Positions 1-6,312 of a stretch of 19,020 bases of DNA are shown one piece after another (within the stretch, counting starts at the first letter, position 1; every line of letters begins with the position of its first letter). A program made the position numbers and the translations under genes. The stretch is from Nitrospirota bacterium. GTDB lineage: Bacteria; Nitrospirota; Thermodesulfovibrionia; UBA6902; DSMQ01. Location of the stretch: contig JACQZD010000036.1 in the NCBI GenBank assembly GCA_016207865.1, positions 1 to 19,020 of the forward strand, given 5' to 3'. The notes beneath the pieces are model-generated. The model searched no databases. It was not told the DNA's origin and saw nothing but the letters and a program-made list of their open reading frames with translations.

Positions 1-189
1 TACACTCTTTTTGCTAGATGCTTTCGTATTTTTAGAGAACATACACAGGTTAATGCAACAGATTTGAGAAAAATGCGCTATCCCTCTAGTGATCAGTTGT
101 TGCGGCTTGGTTCGCATGTAAAGCATCGAATGCCGGATCAGGAAACTGTGAATGCAATCTTGAAAAAGGAATGTGAAAATCATGGCTAA
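1..189 (+). CDS. C-terminal end of a DNA adenine methyltransferase (BsuBI/PstI type), partial
   Basis: The first reading frame is open from the window edge to TAA at 187-189, giving 62 residues. It contains HTQVNATDLRKMRYPS, which resembles the C-terminal tail of N6-adenine methyltransferases of the Eco57I/BsuBI type. The catalytic part lies outside the window, so the assignment rests on this tail and on the next gene, a BsuBI/PstI-like endonuclease that overlaps its end. In such type II systems the methyltransferase protects host sites from the partner nuclease; the CTGCAG specificity of the named relatives is only inferred here. Family assignment is fairly safe from context, specificity is not. 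Confidence 0.75.
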   Translation, partial: YTLFARCFRIFREHTQVNATDLRKMRYPSSDQLLRLGSHVKHRMPDQETVNAILKKECENHG

Positions 190-1150
190 GAAAACTGATA
201 CCAAACAAGCTGAACGGAAAATTCAGGAAGCGTTGGCAGTCTTGGCTGCTCTTGATTTCCCCCGGCAACAACAAAACGAACGTTCTGCACTTACGCTCCT
301 TTCCTTGTTAGGTCTTAAACCTACTGACTCATGGAAAAAAGCGAGCGATCCTTTAATGGGCATTACGCCGATGATGGATTTTTTTGCCAAACATTATGCC
401 AAACAGTACAAACCCAACACGCGGGAAACAGTACGCCGCCAGACTGTTCATCAGTTTATGCAGGCTGGTTTGATTGTGCCTAATCCTGACAAACCTTCAA
501 GACCTACAAATAGCCCGAAGGCAGTATATCAAATAGAACTTTCTGCTCTTAAACTTCTTTGGGAGTTTGGGAAACCAAGCTGGAATAAACACTTGAAAGA
601 ATATCTTTTAACGGTAACGACATTGAAAAGGCTTTATGCACGGGAGCGTGATAAACGTCGTATTCCTGTGAAGATTGGAGAGGGACAGGAGATCAGGCTT
701 TCGCCGGGTGGACAGAATATATTAGTAAAGAGAATAATTGACGATTTCTGTCAGATTTTTACGCCAAGCGGTCAGATTATCTATGTGGGGGATACTCAAA
801 CAAAGTGGGCTTACTTTAATCCTGATGCACTCAGAGCAATAGGAGTAGAGATAGAAGAACATGGGAAAATGCCTGATGTTGTGGTATTTCACACGGAGAA
901 GAACTGGCTTGTTCTTATAGAAGCGGTTACAAGCCACGGCCCGGTAAACCCCAAGCGGAGACAAGAACTGAAGGAACTTTTTGCTGGCTCACAGGTTGGG
1001 ATAGTTTATGTGACAGCATTTCTTGAACGACGGACAATGATTAAATACCTTGACGACATCTCTTGGGAAACTGAAGTCTGGATTGCCGAATCCCCGACAC
1101 ATCTTATTCATTTTAACGGTGAGCGATTCCTTGGCCCATATGAAGATTAG
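182..1150 (+). CDS. BsuBI/PstI-family type II restriction endonuclease
   Basis: The product is 322 residues from ATG 182. This start is preferred over the in-frame GTG at 173 because AAAAAGGA ends 11 nt before ATG 182 but only 2 nt before the GTG. The N-terminal third is helical and may bind DNA. The C-terminal half matches the BsuBI/PstI restriction endonuclease domain: GKMPDVVVF, then IEAVTSHGPVNPKRRQEL, which supplies the acidic residues of a PD-(D/E)XK-like site (PD at about 231-232 and E at about 247, counted from ATG 182). The gene overlaps the end of the upstream methyltransferase by 8 bp, the usual arrangement of a co-transcribed restriction-modification pair. The length fits full-length family members and I see no disruption. 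It should cut DNA lacking the partner's methylation; the recognition site is likely CTGCAG or a variant but is not proven here. Confidence 0.9.
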   Translation: MAKKTDTKQAERKIQEALAVLAALDFPRQQQNERSALTLLSLLGLKPTDSWKKASDPLMGITPMMDFFAKHYAKQYKPNTRETVRRQTVHQFMQAGLIVPNPDKPSRPTNSPKAVYQIELSALKLLWEFGKPSWNKHLKEYLLTVTTLKRLYARERDKRRIPVKIGEGQEIRLSPGGQNILVKRIIDDFCQIFTPSGQIIYVGDTQTKWAYFNPDALRAIGVEIEEHGKMPDVVVFHTEKNWLVLIEAVTSHGPVNPKRRQELKELFAGSQVGIVYVTAFLERRTMIKYLDDISWETEVWIAESPTHLIHFNGERFLGPYED

Positions 1151-1248
1151 ACTGATAGTGACTATAAAACACTGGCATCGGTATCGGACAAAAATAATAA
1201 GATAGAGAAGACTTCGCTCAAGGAGGACGAGGCATAAAGCCGCCACGC

Positions 1249-1268
1249 CGCTTAGCTCAAGCGTTTTT
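1249..1268 (+). terminator. Possible weak Rho-independent terminator after the restriction gene
   Basis: CGCTT (1249-1253) and AAGCG (1259-1263) form a 5-bp stem with a 5-nt loop, followed directly by TTTTT (1264-1268). It lies about 100 bp after the endonuclease stop codon. The stem is short, so the call is tentative. Confidence 0.4.
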
Positions 1269-1339
1269 CCCCCAAATTTATCCATCAACTTTTTCTTCTT
1301 CGTTTCTCCTTTGCGGTGAGTTTCTTTAAAATCCAAAAA

Positions 1340-1366
1340 CTGTAACATTGGACATATCTGTAACAT
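1340..1366 (+). promoter_or_regulatory. Twin CTGTAACAT direct repeats, candidate enhancer-binding-protein sites
   Basis: CTGTAACAT occurs at 1340-1348 and again at 1358-1366, an 18-bp start-to-start spacing, which is near two helical turns. The pair lies about 110-135 bp upstream of the -24 element at 1474. That is the usual distance for sites bound by sigma-54 activators. The repeat is seen directly; its role as an upstream activating sequence is inference. Confidence 0.35.
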
Positions 1367-1472
1367 CACAATAATGTGTCGCATCATTTTTATAGGCAAA
1401 TATTATCCCCACCTAATTAGCTAACCCCCTATTTTTTTATTTAAAAAAAGAAGTTGTGACATTATGTTTTTT

Positions 1473-1488
1473 TGGCATAAATATTGCT
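1473..1488 (+). promoter_or_regulatory. Sigma-54 (-24/-12) promoter
   Basis: TGGCATAAATATTGCT matches the RpoN pattern TGGCA-N6-TTGCT. GG is at 1474-1475 and GC at 1486-1487, with exactly 10 nt between them, the required spacing. Transcription would begin near 1498-1500, about 58 nt before the small ORF at 1558. Such a promoter needs an activator ATPase, which fits the paired repeats upstream. I found no other GG-N10-GC match this good in the promoter regions I examined. Confidence 0.7.
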
Positions 1489-1548
1489 ATTATTTATGTT
1501 AGCACCTTGAATTAGGAAGTAGTTACAGCTCAAATTATAATAAGGGGG

Positions 1549-1746
1549 GTAAACCAAATGAATCTGAACCATCTTCAGGGAGAACTCGCTCAGGCGCAGC
1601 AGGTGAGGGGCAAAAATATCTGGAGTTTACAGGGGCTGTATCTTGAAAACTTCAGAAGAGAAATAAAATCATTACAGGATGTTAAGGGTTCGTTAAACAG
1701 CATGTATTTTGAAAATGAGTGTAACCCAAATGAATCTGAACTATCT
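1549..1746 (+). repeat. Imperfect 26-bp direct repeat spanning the small ORF start
   Basis: Positions 1549-1574 and 1721-1746 match at 24 of 26 bases. Both include CCAAATGAATCTGAAC, so both copies read Met-Asn-Leu-Asn from their ATG (1558 and 1730). The second copy lacks the GGGGGG ribosome site and closes after seven codons (stop TAA at 1751-1753), inside the left arm of the hairpin that starts at 1747. Confidence 0.8.
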
Positions 1747-1785
1747 AATGTAAGGCGCAAGGCTTCCTTACATTTCTCAACCTAA
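1558..1785 (+). CDS. Small unknown protein downstream of a sigma-54 promoter
   Basis: This 75-codon ORF starts at ATG 1558 after a strong purine-rich ribosome site (AAGGGGGG at about 1542-1549). I recognise no family. The protein is polar and probably helical, with many Gln, Asn and Leu, and has no signal peptide or obvious membrane span. A 26-bp stretch covering its start (1549-1574) recurs at 1721-1746 inside the ORF in another frame. A hairpin at 1747-1774 also falls within the last codons. The true product may therefore end earlier, or the transcript rather than the protein may matter. The stop codon overlaps the end of the opposing Nudix pseudogene. Strong promoter and ribosome-site signals support expression; the exact coding extent is uncertain. 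Confidence 0.5.
   Translation: MNLNHLQGELAQAQQVRGKNIWSLQGLYLENFRREIKSLQDVKGSLNSMYFENECNPNESELSNVRRKASLHFST
1747..1774. terminator. Hairpin between the small ORF and the Nudix pseudogene
   Basis: AATGTAAGG (1747-1755) pairs perfectly with CCTTACATT (1766-1774), with a 10-nt loop. There is no long T tract on either side, so it is a weak or bidirectional terminator candidate, or a structured 3' end for the sigma-54 transcript. Confidence 0.4.
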
Positions 1786-2220
1786 ACTCCATTCTTGACG
1801 CGCTCTCTATACATCCTGAATTCATGCTCAAAGTTGTCGCTGAATGTGCCCTTTCCGAGCGAGCGTTCTATTTCCTTTATGCCCCATGAACGAACCTTGT
1901 CAATTTCATCTTTGCTGAAATGTATTTTGCCGTCATACCTGCAGGAATAGGTATAGACGAGTTCTGTTTCATAGGGATTGCATTAATGCCTTTTCAATTG
2001 ACTCTCCGTGCTCTATATGTCCGCCGACAGAGGTGTCCCATTTACCCGGCGCCACATCTTTATTCATGGAGCGTTTCTGAAGGATTAAACCGCCTTCTTC
2101 GTTAAATACGAGCACATGGACCACCCTGTGCATCAAGGACGGATTTCCGTGTATTTCAGAACGTGGAAGAATTTTGATTACTTCGCCTTTTTCATTTACT
2201 ACTTCCAAAAGTTCTTCCAT
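1782..2220 (-). pseudogene. Nudix hydrolase with an internal frameshifting deletion
   Basis: From ATG 2220 the frame reads a typical Nudix hydrolase N-terminus: MEELLEVVNEKGEV, then HRVVHVLVFNEEGGLILQKR, then the start of the Nudix box, GGHIEHGESIEKAL. The frame then hits TGA near 1969. In another frame the family's C-terminal part continues, NPYETELVYTYSCRYDG through to FEHEFRMYRERVKNGV and TAG at 1782-1784. The segment normally between them, including the REUXEEXGU half of the Nudix box with the metal-binding glutamates, is missing; I estimate roughly 25 codons. The junction is near 1975-1985. Both ends are otherwise intact. The intact relative would hydrolyse nucleoside-diphosphate-linked substrates or resemble IPP-isomerase-like Nudix proteins. 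An active enzyme is very unlikely. Confidence 0.88.
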
Positions 2221-2246
2221 AAAATCCCCTAAGGTAATTAATAGAT

Positions 2247-2420
2247 GGGAGATATGTCTGAAAAAGCTTTAGTTAATATGTCATTCTCGCGAAAGCGGGA
2301 ATCCAGAAGTCGTTGCCGTTAAATCGGGATAATCAAAATTCAAAGCCTCTGGATTCCGTGTCAAGCACGGAATGACAAATTAAGGTATTGCGCTCTAAAG
2401 CTTTTTCAGACATATCTCCC
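2247..2420. mobile_element. MITE-like element with 26-bp perfect terminal inverted repeats
   Basis: The left end (2247-2272, beginning GGGAGATATGTCTG) and right end (2395-2420, ending CAGACATATCTCCC) are perfect reverse complements over 26 bp. The 174-bp element has no ORF of its own. Inside are two palindromic units in opposite orientation, at 2280-2306 (GTCATTC to GAATCCAG) and 2349-2376 (CTGGATTCC to GGAATGAC). It lies between the Nudix pseudogene and the DUF167 gene. No clear target-site duplication is visible. A non-autonomous element moved by a transposase encoded elsewhere is inferred. Confidence 0.75.
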
Positions 2421-2460
2421 TGCTGTCTTTAATTTGAAGATACATATCCCTGCTATTTCG

Positions 2461-2679
2461 TTATTTCTTTATTTCAACAATCTTTTGCTTTGACTTCATC
2501 CCTGAGACAATCTCAACCTGTGACTTGGGAACATCAAAATATTCCGCAAGCGCTTTTATCAATGCCTTATTCGCCTTATTTTCTATGGGCTGTTCTTTGA
2601 CATGGACTATATATCCACTGTCGGTTTTTTCAACTTTTTCCACTCTTGATTTGGGTTTGATTGTGATTGAAATTTTCAT
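2461..2679 (-). CDS. DUF167 (YggU-like) small protein
   Basis: The 72-residue product matches the DUF167/YggU family in size and motifs: ISITIKPKSRVEKVEK at the start, VHVKEQPIENKANKALIKAL in the centre, and VPKSQVEIVSGMKSKQKIVEI at the end. The central EnkANkal and the VSGxKSxxK segments are the conserved parts. The family has a compact alpha/beta fold and no settled function. The start ATG at 2679 gives a full-length protein, though upstream there is only A/T-rich sequence and no clear ribosome site. It diverges from the toxin-antitoxin pair at 2746. Confidence 0.85.
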   Translation of the reverse strand: MKISITIKPKSRVEKVEKTDSGYIVHVKEQPIENKANKALIKALAEYFDVPKSQVEIVSGMKSKQKIVEIKK

Positions 2680-2706
2680 AAAAATTATTTTCTACTATAA
2701 AACTTC

Positions 2707-2736
2707 TTGACTAAACTTATATATATATGGTATAAA
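2707..2736 (+). promoter_or_regulatory. Sigma-70 promoter of the TumE-like operon
   Basis: TTGACT (2707-2712) and TATAAA (2731-2736) are separated by 18 bp. The predicted start of transcription, near 2743, is almost at the ATG (2746), so the first mRNA codon may be the start codon. The intervening run of alternating TA may aid melting or be bound by the operon's own winged-helix protein (inference). Confidence 0.55.
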
Positions 2737-2745
2737 TAAACCAAT

Positions 2746-3033
2746 ATGGCGGCAGAACTTGTATTCCATGAGAAAAGGTATTTCACAGATAATTCCTTTC
2801 AGGAAATTAAAATATGGAAAGTGGAAAAAAGCAAGGATAAGCCGCATGGGTTTAAATATTCGTTCGCATACATTGTCAACAATGAAAGAGTAATTTGTTA
2901 TCACAATGCAGAAGGCAAGGGGGACCACAGGCATTGCAGGAATGAGGAATATTCATATAACTATCAGAATTTTGGGAAACTATGGAAAGATTTTAAAAAT
3001 GATATAGAACGCTTCAGGGAGGGCAGGCTATGA
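2746..3033 (+). CDS. TumE/DUF6516-like protein, probable toxin of a toxin-antitoxin pair
   Basis: The 95-residue product has the pattern of the DUF6516 (TumE-like) family: an N-terminal beta-rich part reading out basic and aromatic residues (FQEIKIWKVEKSKDKPHGFKY), then RVICYHNAEGKGDHRH, then a C-terminal helical FGKLWKDFKNDIERF. In known arrangements such proteins sit directly before a winged-helix partner, as here: the stop overlaps the next start by four bases (ATGA, 3030-3033). There is no recognisable ribosome site before ATG 2746, and the promoter lies so close that translation may be leaderless. The biochemical activity is not known to me; a nucleic-acid target is plausible but unproven. 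Confidence 0.65.
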   Translation: MAAELVFHEKRYFTDNSFQEIKIWKVEKSKDKPHGFKYSFAYIVNNERVICYHNAEGKGDHRHCRNEEYSYNYQNFGKLWKDFKNDIERFREGRL

Positions 3034-3404
3034 AAATCAGAAATGTAAAAATATCTATTAAATCAGAAGATGAGCTTTTTAACGAAGTCAAGGAAGTCTG
3101 CGGAAAACTTGAAAGGGGAGAGAAGGTCAAAAAACATGAAGGCATTTCTTTTGAGAGCCTTGAGGCGATGAGAAAGGTTTTGACAGAGGAGCGCTTAAAG
3201 ATACTTAAAACTATTAAAAAAGACCATCCGAAATCAATATACGAACTTGCTAAAATGCTTCACAGGGATATAAAAAATACATTTAACGATGTGCAGTTCC
3301 TTGCACAGGCAGGGCTTATTGAATTAAAGAAAATAAAAGACGGAAGGGAACGAACAGCCCCTTTTGTAAATTATGATAAGATTTTACTGGAGATACCGGT
3401 GTAG
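3030..3404 (+). CDS. Winged-helix DNA-binding protein (HVO_A0114-like), probable antitoxin
   Basis: The 124-residue protein has an N-terminal arm (1-45) and a winged helix-turn-helix domain from about 50 to 110: LTEERLKILKTIKKDHPKSI, then YELAKMLHRDIKNTFNDVQF, a recognition helix, and LAQAGLIELKKIKDGRERTA as the wing. This fits the HVO_A0114/COG4190 group of predicted regulators. It is translationally coupled to the upstream TumE-like gene, with GGAGGGCAGG as its ribosome site inside that gene. It probably neutralises the toxin and represses the promoter at 2707-2736; both roles are inferred from the arrangement. Confidence 0.75.
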   Translation: MKIRNVKISIKSEDELFNEVKEVCGKLERGEKVKKHEGISFESLEAMRKVLTEERLKILKTIKKDHPKSIYELAKMLHRDIKNTFNDVQFLAQAGLIELKKIKDGRERTAPFVNYDKILLEIPV

Positions 3405-3423
3405 TTTTCAGCGATACTAAGAC

Positions 3424-3783
3424 TTAGTGTTCCTCAAACCATGCCAATTGATTGTTGAGGAATATTTTTCCTTGATAAATCTCATTGAGTGGTGGGTTGT
3501 TAAGAATTTCTTTTGCCAATGAGATGCCTTCTTTGAAGATTCTTTCAAATTCATTATTTGCATCTATCATCAGAGAAGTATCTGGCTGTAGGACAATTGC
3601 TATATTTTTTGGTGTAGAAATTTCCACCCTAAGCCGCCATGGCTTTTGCGATTTTTCTGGGGAGGTGTTATCTTTTTCTGGTGCAATTACATGAACATTA
3701 GCATCTGGAAGTTCTTTGTTTATCAATTTTAATAAGATTGACCGACGGTTTCTTTCTCTTCCTATATAAAATTGACTATACAC
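3424..3783 (-). CDS. Hypothetical protein, possible N-terminal membrane anchor
   Basis: The conservative start is GTG 3783, giving 119 residues with no family I recognise. The soluble part is mixed alpha/beta with WRLRVEISTPKNIAIVL in the middle and a helical C-terminus. The frame stays open upstream to about 3897 and encodes a hydrophobic helix (VVYAVIQYIILVAPLWIVW), which looks like a real membrane span. However, no ATG, GTG or TTG occurs in frame there. The only start-like candidate with a good ribosome site is ATA at 3864-3862, overlapping the TAG stop of the aldolase gene (ATAG) and preceded by AGGGGG. Either a rare AUA start is used or the normal start was lost. It converges on the toxin-antitoxin operon and follows the aldolase gene. 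Confidence 0.6.
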   Translation of the reverse strand: MYSQFYIGRERNRRSILLKLINKELPDANVHVIAPEKDNTSPEKSQKPWRLRVEISTPKNIAIVLQPDTSLMIDANNEFERIFKEGISLAKEILNNPPLNEIYQGKIFLNNQLAWFEEH

Positions 3784-3860
3784 CGGTGTTGATTTTATGA
3801 GTTCCCATACAATCCAAAGGGGTGCTACTAATATTATATATTGTATGACTGCATAGACAA

Positions 3861-4547
3861 CTATACTCCCCCTTTTACCCTTAATTGTCTTAGAAAATCA
3901 TATGTCATTTTCTGAGGGATGGAGTTCAGCTCAATGCCCGCAGCCCTTGAAAGTACAGTGAGTTTGCACAAAAATTCCAAGGTAACGGATTTAAGCACTG
4001 CTTCATCTATTGACGGGCCGAATGAGACTGCGCCGTGGTTTTCCAGAAGCAGGACGTCTGCCCTGAGCGCACCTGCTCCGACTTTTTTTGCAAGTTCAAT
4101 GCCTCCTGCGTGGCAGTATGGGATTATTTCAATTTTTTTAAGGTAGGCAACGGCTTCAGGGATGATGTCTTTTTTTATCTTTTTATTCTTCGCGCATGCA
4201 ATGATGGTGGTGAAAGGAGGCTGAGAATGAAATACGGCCTTTGCGTCTTTTCTTGCGCGGTAGATTGCGCGGTGAAGCCTCCATTCCGAGGACGCCCTTT
4301 TATCCGCTGAATCTGTATTTATCTTACAAACGACTAAATCCCTGTCTGTTATTTCGCCTTTGCTTTTGCCTGTCGCGGTAATAAGGAAACTGTCAGGACT
4401 TATCCTCATGCTCAGATTTCCGCTTTTGCCCGTGACAAGACCAAGGTCAAAGACCTGCGTGCAGTATTTCTTTAGCAGTTTTTTGTATTTTTTAACTCTT
4501 AACCTGCCAGAGGCAGGCAAGCTCTTAACTTTTAACTTATAACTCAT
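3861..4547 (-). CDS. Class II aldolase/adducin-family protein
   Basis: The 228-residue protein matches the class II aldolase/adducin fold (L-fuculose-phosphate aldolase relatives). Visible motifs are LVTGKSGNLSMRI near 38-49, TGKSKGEI near 59-66, SEWRLHRAIY with the acid E88, VFHSQPP with H107, and LLLENHGAV with H171. In typical metal-dependent members the third motif is H-x-H; here the second His is Gln109, so one zinc ligand appears replaced. The first 18 or so residues (KLKVKSLPASGRLRVKK) are encoded by a GTTAAAAGTTAAGAG-rich palindromic repeat, not by normal family sequence; family homology starts near residue 20. It begins 15 bp after the ligase stop and is probably co-transcribed. Substrate unknown; other family roles include epimerase or methylthioribulose-phosphate dehydratase. 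Confidence 0.8.
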   Translation of the reverse strand: MSYKLKVKSLPASGRLRVKKYKKLLKKYCTQVFDLGLVTGKSGNLSMRISPDSFLITATGKSKGEITDRDLVVCKINTDSADKRASSEWRLHRAIYRARKDAKAVFHSQPPFTTIIACAKNKKIKKDIIPEAVAYLKKIEIIPYCHAGGIELAKKVGAGALRADVLLLENHGAVSFGPSIDEAVLKSVTLEFLCKLTVLSRAAGIELNSIPQKMTYDFLRQLRVKGGV

Positions 4548-4562
4548 AACTTTTAACTTTCT
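4494..4562. repeat. TTAACT-rich repeat with a CCTGCC/GGCAGG palindrome
   Basis: This stretch has several TTAAC/TTATAAC/TCATAAC units and a palindromic core CCTGCCAGAGGCAGG. It covers the start codon and first roughly 18 codons of the aldolase gene. Its composition is unlike the rest of that gene, which suggests a dispersed repeat inserted at the gene start. Confidence 0.55.
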
Positions 4563-6290
4563 TTACCCCACCTTTACCTTTTTCTGCTGATTGGATATCT
4601 CAATAATTTCTTTTACGGAATTTGCATCCTCTGGTTTTTTATCCGTGCGGATAAAGCCCACGGCCCTCGGAAACCTGAGCGCATAGCCTATGCCTTCCCT
4701 GTCTTTGCCGGCCGTATGCAAAGGAGAGCGTGTTATTTCATCAGCAGTAACGGTTACAACATATCGCGGCTCTACCCATACATCAGGCTCTATTACAGAG
4801 TCAACACGCGGGTGTTTATGCTTAATGGCAATCCCGTCAAGAATTTTCTTAAGCTCGGAAAATTCATCCTCCGTAAAACCCGAGCCTACCTTGCTTACGG
4901 TCTTAAATGAATCTGTTTTTTCATCATAAACAGCGCCGAGCAGTGCGCCTACTCCAAACTTGGCCCGCGCCCCCCTGCCTCTGAAATATCCGACAATGCA
5001 GACATCAATAGTGTCTGCAAGCTCACCGCGGTAGCTACGCTTTAATTTTATCCAGTTGAAATTCCTTGCTCCGGCAGAGTAGGGCGCATCAAGCCTTTTT
5101 GCGACAACACCCTCAAGCCCCCTTTCAATGGCCTCATCAAAATATTCGTTAATCTTCTTGGGATTGTCTGTAATGAACATCTCCGCAGGTTCTATTACGG
5201 GATTTTTCTTTATGAGGGACTCAAGTTTTGCTCTTCTTTCGGCATAGGATTTTTCTGTGTAATCCTCATTGTCGGCATACAGCAGTTCAAATGCGAAAAA
5301 CTTAAGCGGGTATTCCTTGGCAAGTTCAGATATGCCGTGTTTACGCTTTCTCTGCATGGTAATCTGAAACGGGAACAGCTCTCCTGTGGTTTCATTGTAG
5401 GCAAGAGCCTCTCCCTCAAGTATTGCCTTTTTTGCAGTGATGTGAGTCTTTACTGCAGCGGTGATTTCAGGGAACATGTGTGTTGTGCGTTCAAGGTTTC
5501 TTGAGAACATATCAACATTATTGCCGTCTTTATGAATTTGTATCCTTAAGCCGTCATATTTTGCCTCAACGGCTGTTTTGCCCATCTTCTCAATTATTTC
5601 CTCTGAAGAAGGAACCCGTTCACAAAGCGCCATCCTTACCGGATACCCTACTTGAATCCTGAGTTTTCTCACTCCTTCCATGTTTTTTTCCAGTAAAGTT
5701 TTTGCAACAAGCCCTAAATCAGAACACAGGTTGTATGCCCGCTCAAGCTCCTGCCTGAGCCCCCGGTCGCCTTTTGAAAGGGCCAGCGCTTCAAGCACTG
5801 TCGGGTCTCCAACGCCCAGCCTCAGGCGCCCGAGGACAAACCGTGCAATGTACTTCGCCTCGTTAGAAGAGGTCCCGCGCAGCAGATTGCTTAAAAGGCT
5901 TATCTTTTTCTCAACGCTTCCTGTGCCTCCCGTATGCGCGATGTCCGTAAGTTCATCATATGCTTTTCCAACGCTAAGCCCTTCTCCCCTGTTTTTCAGT
6001 AATTCCTCTGCCGTTTCTCCGAGGTCTCCTGTTTTTCTGAAGACCTCCTCAACTTTTTTGGTTGGAGACTGAGATGCGTCTGAGAGCGCCTTTATAAGGA
6101 GTTTTTCAGACATGCCCATTTCTATGTTCTTAAAGGGCGGAAGGAGCTGTCCCTGGCTTAAGTAAATGATCTTGTCTATGTCTTTTGCAGAGGCTTCATT
6201 AAAGAGCCTTGCCAGTATTTCAAACATCTCAAGGCGCTTTGAAGTTGCTTCAAGCTCTTCAAAGTATCCTGTGAGCCTTGCAAATTTCAT
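4563..6290 (-). CDS. ATP-dependent DNA ligase
   Basis: The 575-residue protein joins nicks in DNA using ATP. Its N-terminal ~210 residues form the DNA-binding domain. The adenylation domain follows: catalytic motif I EAKYDGLR with the AMP-accepting lysine at 244, motif III FFAFELLY at 331-338, motif IV EGVVAKR at 393-399, and motif V WIKLKR at 413-418. The C-terminal OB domain ends with motif VI near RFPRAVGFIRTDK (539-551). All key residues are present and the length is that of the archaeal-type/bacterial LigB group, so it should be active. It diverges from thiD across only 22 bp, and its start has a TATAAT only 6 nt upstream and no ribosome site, so its mRNA may be leaderless. Bacteria normally replicate with an NAD-dependent ligase, so this one more likely serves repair. 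Confidence 0.96.
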   Translation of the reverse strand: MKFARLTGYFEELEATSKRLEMFEILARLFNEASAKDIDKIIYLSQGQLLPPFKNIEMGMSEKLLIKALSDASQSPTKKVEEVFRKTGDLGETAEELLKNRGEGLSVGKAYDELTDIAHTGGTGSVEKKISLLSNLLRGTSSNEAKYIARFVLGRLRLGVGDPTVLEALALSKGDRGLRQELERAYNLCSDLGLVAKTLLEKNMEGVRKLRIQVGYPVRMALCERVPSSEEIIEKMGKTAVEAKYDGLRIQIHKDGNNVDMFSRNLERTTHMFPEITAAVKTHITAKKAILEGEALAYNETTGELFPFQITMQRKRKHGISELAKEYPLKFFAFELLYADNEDYTEKSYAERRAKLESLIKKNPVIEPAEMFITDNPKKINEYFDEAIERGLEGVVAKRLDAPYSAGARNFNWIKLKRSYRGELADTIDVCIVGYFRGRGARAKFGVGALLGAVYDEKTDSFKTVSKVGSGFTEDEFSELKKILDGIAIKHKHPRVDSVIEPDVWVEPRYVVTVTADEITRSPLHTAGKDREGIGYALRFPRAVGFIRTDKKPEDANSVKEIIEISNQQKKVKVG

Positions 6291-6296
6291 TGCAAT

Positions 6297-6304
6297 ATTA
6301 TAAT
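6297..6304. promoter_or_regulatory. Overlapping divergent -10 elements between ligase and thiD
   Basis: The ATTATAAT palindrome holds a TATAAT on the plus strand (6299-6304) and one on the minus strand (6297-6302). Each lies 6-8 nt before the ATG of its gene (thiD 6313, ligase 6290). A -35-like TTGCAA at 6278-6283 serves the plus direction with a short 15-bp spacer. Neither gene has a ribosome site here, so both may be leaderless. Confidence 0.5.
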
Positions 6305-6312
6305 GTCTTTTT

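Noticed and set aside
989..1399. 136-codon minus-strand ORF over the end of the restriction gene
   Set aside because: It is low-complexity, rich in hydrophobic and basic runs, has no ribosome site and overlaps the well-supported endonuclease gene.
1920..2105. 61-codon plus-strand ORF across the Nudix region
   Set aside because: It is antisense to the Nudix pseudogene, whose family motifs are clear on the minus strand.
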